A stretch of 6,217 nt of DNA from Oscillospiraceae bacterium (GTDB taxonomy: Bacteria; Bacillota; Clostridia; Oscillospirales; Oscillospiraceae): the NCBI GenBank assembly GCA_020025615.1, contig JAHHRT010000082.1, positions 1 through 6,217 of the forward strand, given 5' to 3'. Both the position numbers and the translations under genes were made by a program. Below are positions 5,452 to 6,217 of this stretch, one piece after another (position 1 is the stretch's first letter; each line of letters starts with the position of its first letter). The notes below the pieces were generated by a model. That model was not told where the DNA came from and did no database searches. It saw nothing but the letters and a program-made list of their open reading frames with translations.

Positions 5452-6217
5452 AACTGACAAACATTCAAAAAACCTTTGCCCCGGGCACAGTCAACGAAAA
5501 GGTCGCTCTGGCTGGCGTGGATCTCTGCTTAGCCCCCGGGGACTTTGTGACGGTTCTGGGCTCCAACGGCGCAGGTAAGAGCACCCTGTTCGGAGCCATT
5601 GCAGGCTCCTTCCTGCCGGACGAGGGCAGCATTATGCTGGACGGGCAGGATATTACCGGGCTTCCCGACTACAAACGCAGCAAGTACATTGGGCGGCTGT
5701 TCCAGGATCCCCTCAAGGGAACTGCCCCCAACATGACCATTGAGGAAAACATGGCTCTGGCCTATCTGCGGGCCTCGGAAAAGCGCAATCCCTTCTCCAT
5801 TGTCACAGCGGCAGACCGCCGGGAGTTCCGGGATCGGCTGGCCCAGCTGGGGATTGGCCTGGAGGACCGGATGAAGCACCCGGTAGGTCTTCTCTCCGGC
5901 GGACAGCGCCAGGCTCTGACCCTTTTGATGGCAACCCTGGTGACACCCAAGCTGCTGCTGTTAGACGAGCACACCGCCGCTCTGGACCCTGCCACGGCAG
6001 AAAAGGTATTGAAGCTCACCAAGGACATTGTGGCAGAGCGGAACATCACCTGTCTTATGATCACCCACAACATTCCCTCGGCGCTGGAGCTGGGCAACCG
6101 CACCATTATGATGCGGGACGGCAGGATCGTCATGGAGCTTGCCGGGGAGCAGCGGAAGAACATGACCACCCAGGAGCTTCTCACCGCCTTCCAGTCCCAG
6201 GGCATCCACTCCGACCG
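5445..6217 (+). CDS. trpZ: TrpZ-type ABC transporter ATP-binding protein, cut by the window end
   Basis: This cytoplasmic ATPase should power the importer. The frame starts at the ATG in ATGCTGA, overlapping the trpY stop, with AAGAGG 9 nt upstream, and stays open to the window edge (257 codons seen). All nucleotide-binding motifs are present: Walker A GSNGAGKST (39-47), Q-loop Gln87, signature LSGGQ (150-154), Walker B LLLLDE with Asp174 and Glu175, D-loop ALDP (179-182) and switch His208 in MITHN. The LLLLDEHTAALDP stretch, with His-Thr after the catalytic Glu, recalls the COG1101 branch that pairs with COG2984 and COG4120 proteins. Family members are about this long, so only a few residues are probably missing. 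No tryptophan is seen in the visible part. Confidence 0.94.
   Translation, partial: MLKLTNIQKTFAPGTVNEKVALAGVDLCLAPGDFVTVLGSNGAGKSTLFGAIAGSFLPDEGSIMLDGQDITGLPDYKRSKYIGRLFQDPLKGTAPNMTIEENMALAYLRASEKRNPFSIVTAADRREFRDRLAQLGIGLEDRMKHPVGLLSGGQRQALTLLMATLVTPKLLLLDEHTAALDPATAEKVLKLTKDIVAERNITCLMITHNIPSALELGNRTIMMRDGRIVMELAGEQRKNMTTQELLTAFQSQGIHSD

Overview
The window looks like a chromosomal piece of a low-to-moderate-GC Gram-positive bacterium, most likely class Clostridia and possibly near the Oscillospiraceae. The basis is a Clostridia-style LexA, strong AGGAGG-type ribosome binding sites, a T-box leader, a membrane protein resembling the DUF6020 family, and intergenic DNA much more A/T-rich than the genes. 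This placement is an inference; no 16S or other decisive marker is present.

Layout, left to right. Positions 1-170 hold no gene I can support. A long hairpin terminator (171-225) ends a minus-strand gene for a polytopic membrane protein (246-2018). Upstream of that gene, also on the minus strand, is a two-gene tRNA unit, tRNA-Met(CAU) then tRNA-Glu(UUC). The two tRNA genes touch with no spacer, are driven by a textbook promoter (2308-2336) and end in their own terminator (2076-2110). The stretch 2264-2614 is an A/T-rich divergent promoter region serving the tRNAs leftward and lexA rightward.

lexA (2615-3190, plus) encodes a complete SOS repressor with an intact self-cleavage site and catalytic Ser/Lys pair. 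It is followed by a promoter (3221-3249) and a complete T-box riboswitch (about 3257-3532). The riboswitch shows the E-loop AGTA, the AG-bulge, the GNTG distal loop, a TGG (tryptophan) specifier, the antiterminator T-box sequence and an intrinsic terminator. It leads into a three-gene ABC importer operon: lipoprotein substrate-binding protein (trpX), permease (trpY) and ATPase (trpZ, cut by the window end).

The right half is a coherent system. Uncharged tRNA-Trp should bind the leader, stabilise the antiterminator and switch on a tryptophan importer. The importer proteins are themselves very poor in tryptophan. The left half (membrane protein, tRNAs, lexA) has no evident functional link to it. 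I see no mobile element, CRISPR array or clearly unprecedented system. The points most worth a second look are the T-box/transport operon, the lack of a canonical SOS box at lexA, and the uncharacterised membrane protein, which has features reminiscent of GT-C glycosyltransferases.
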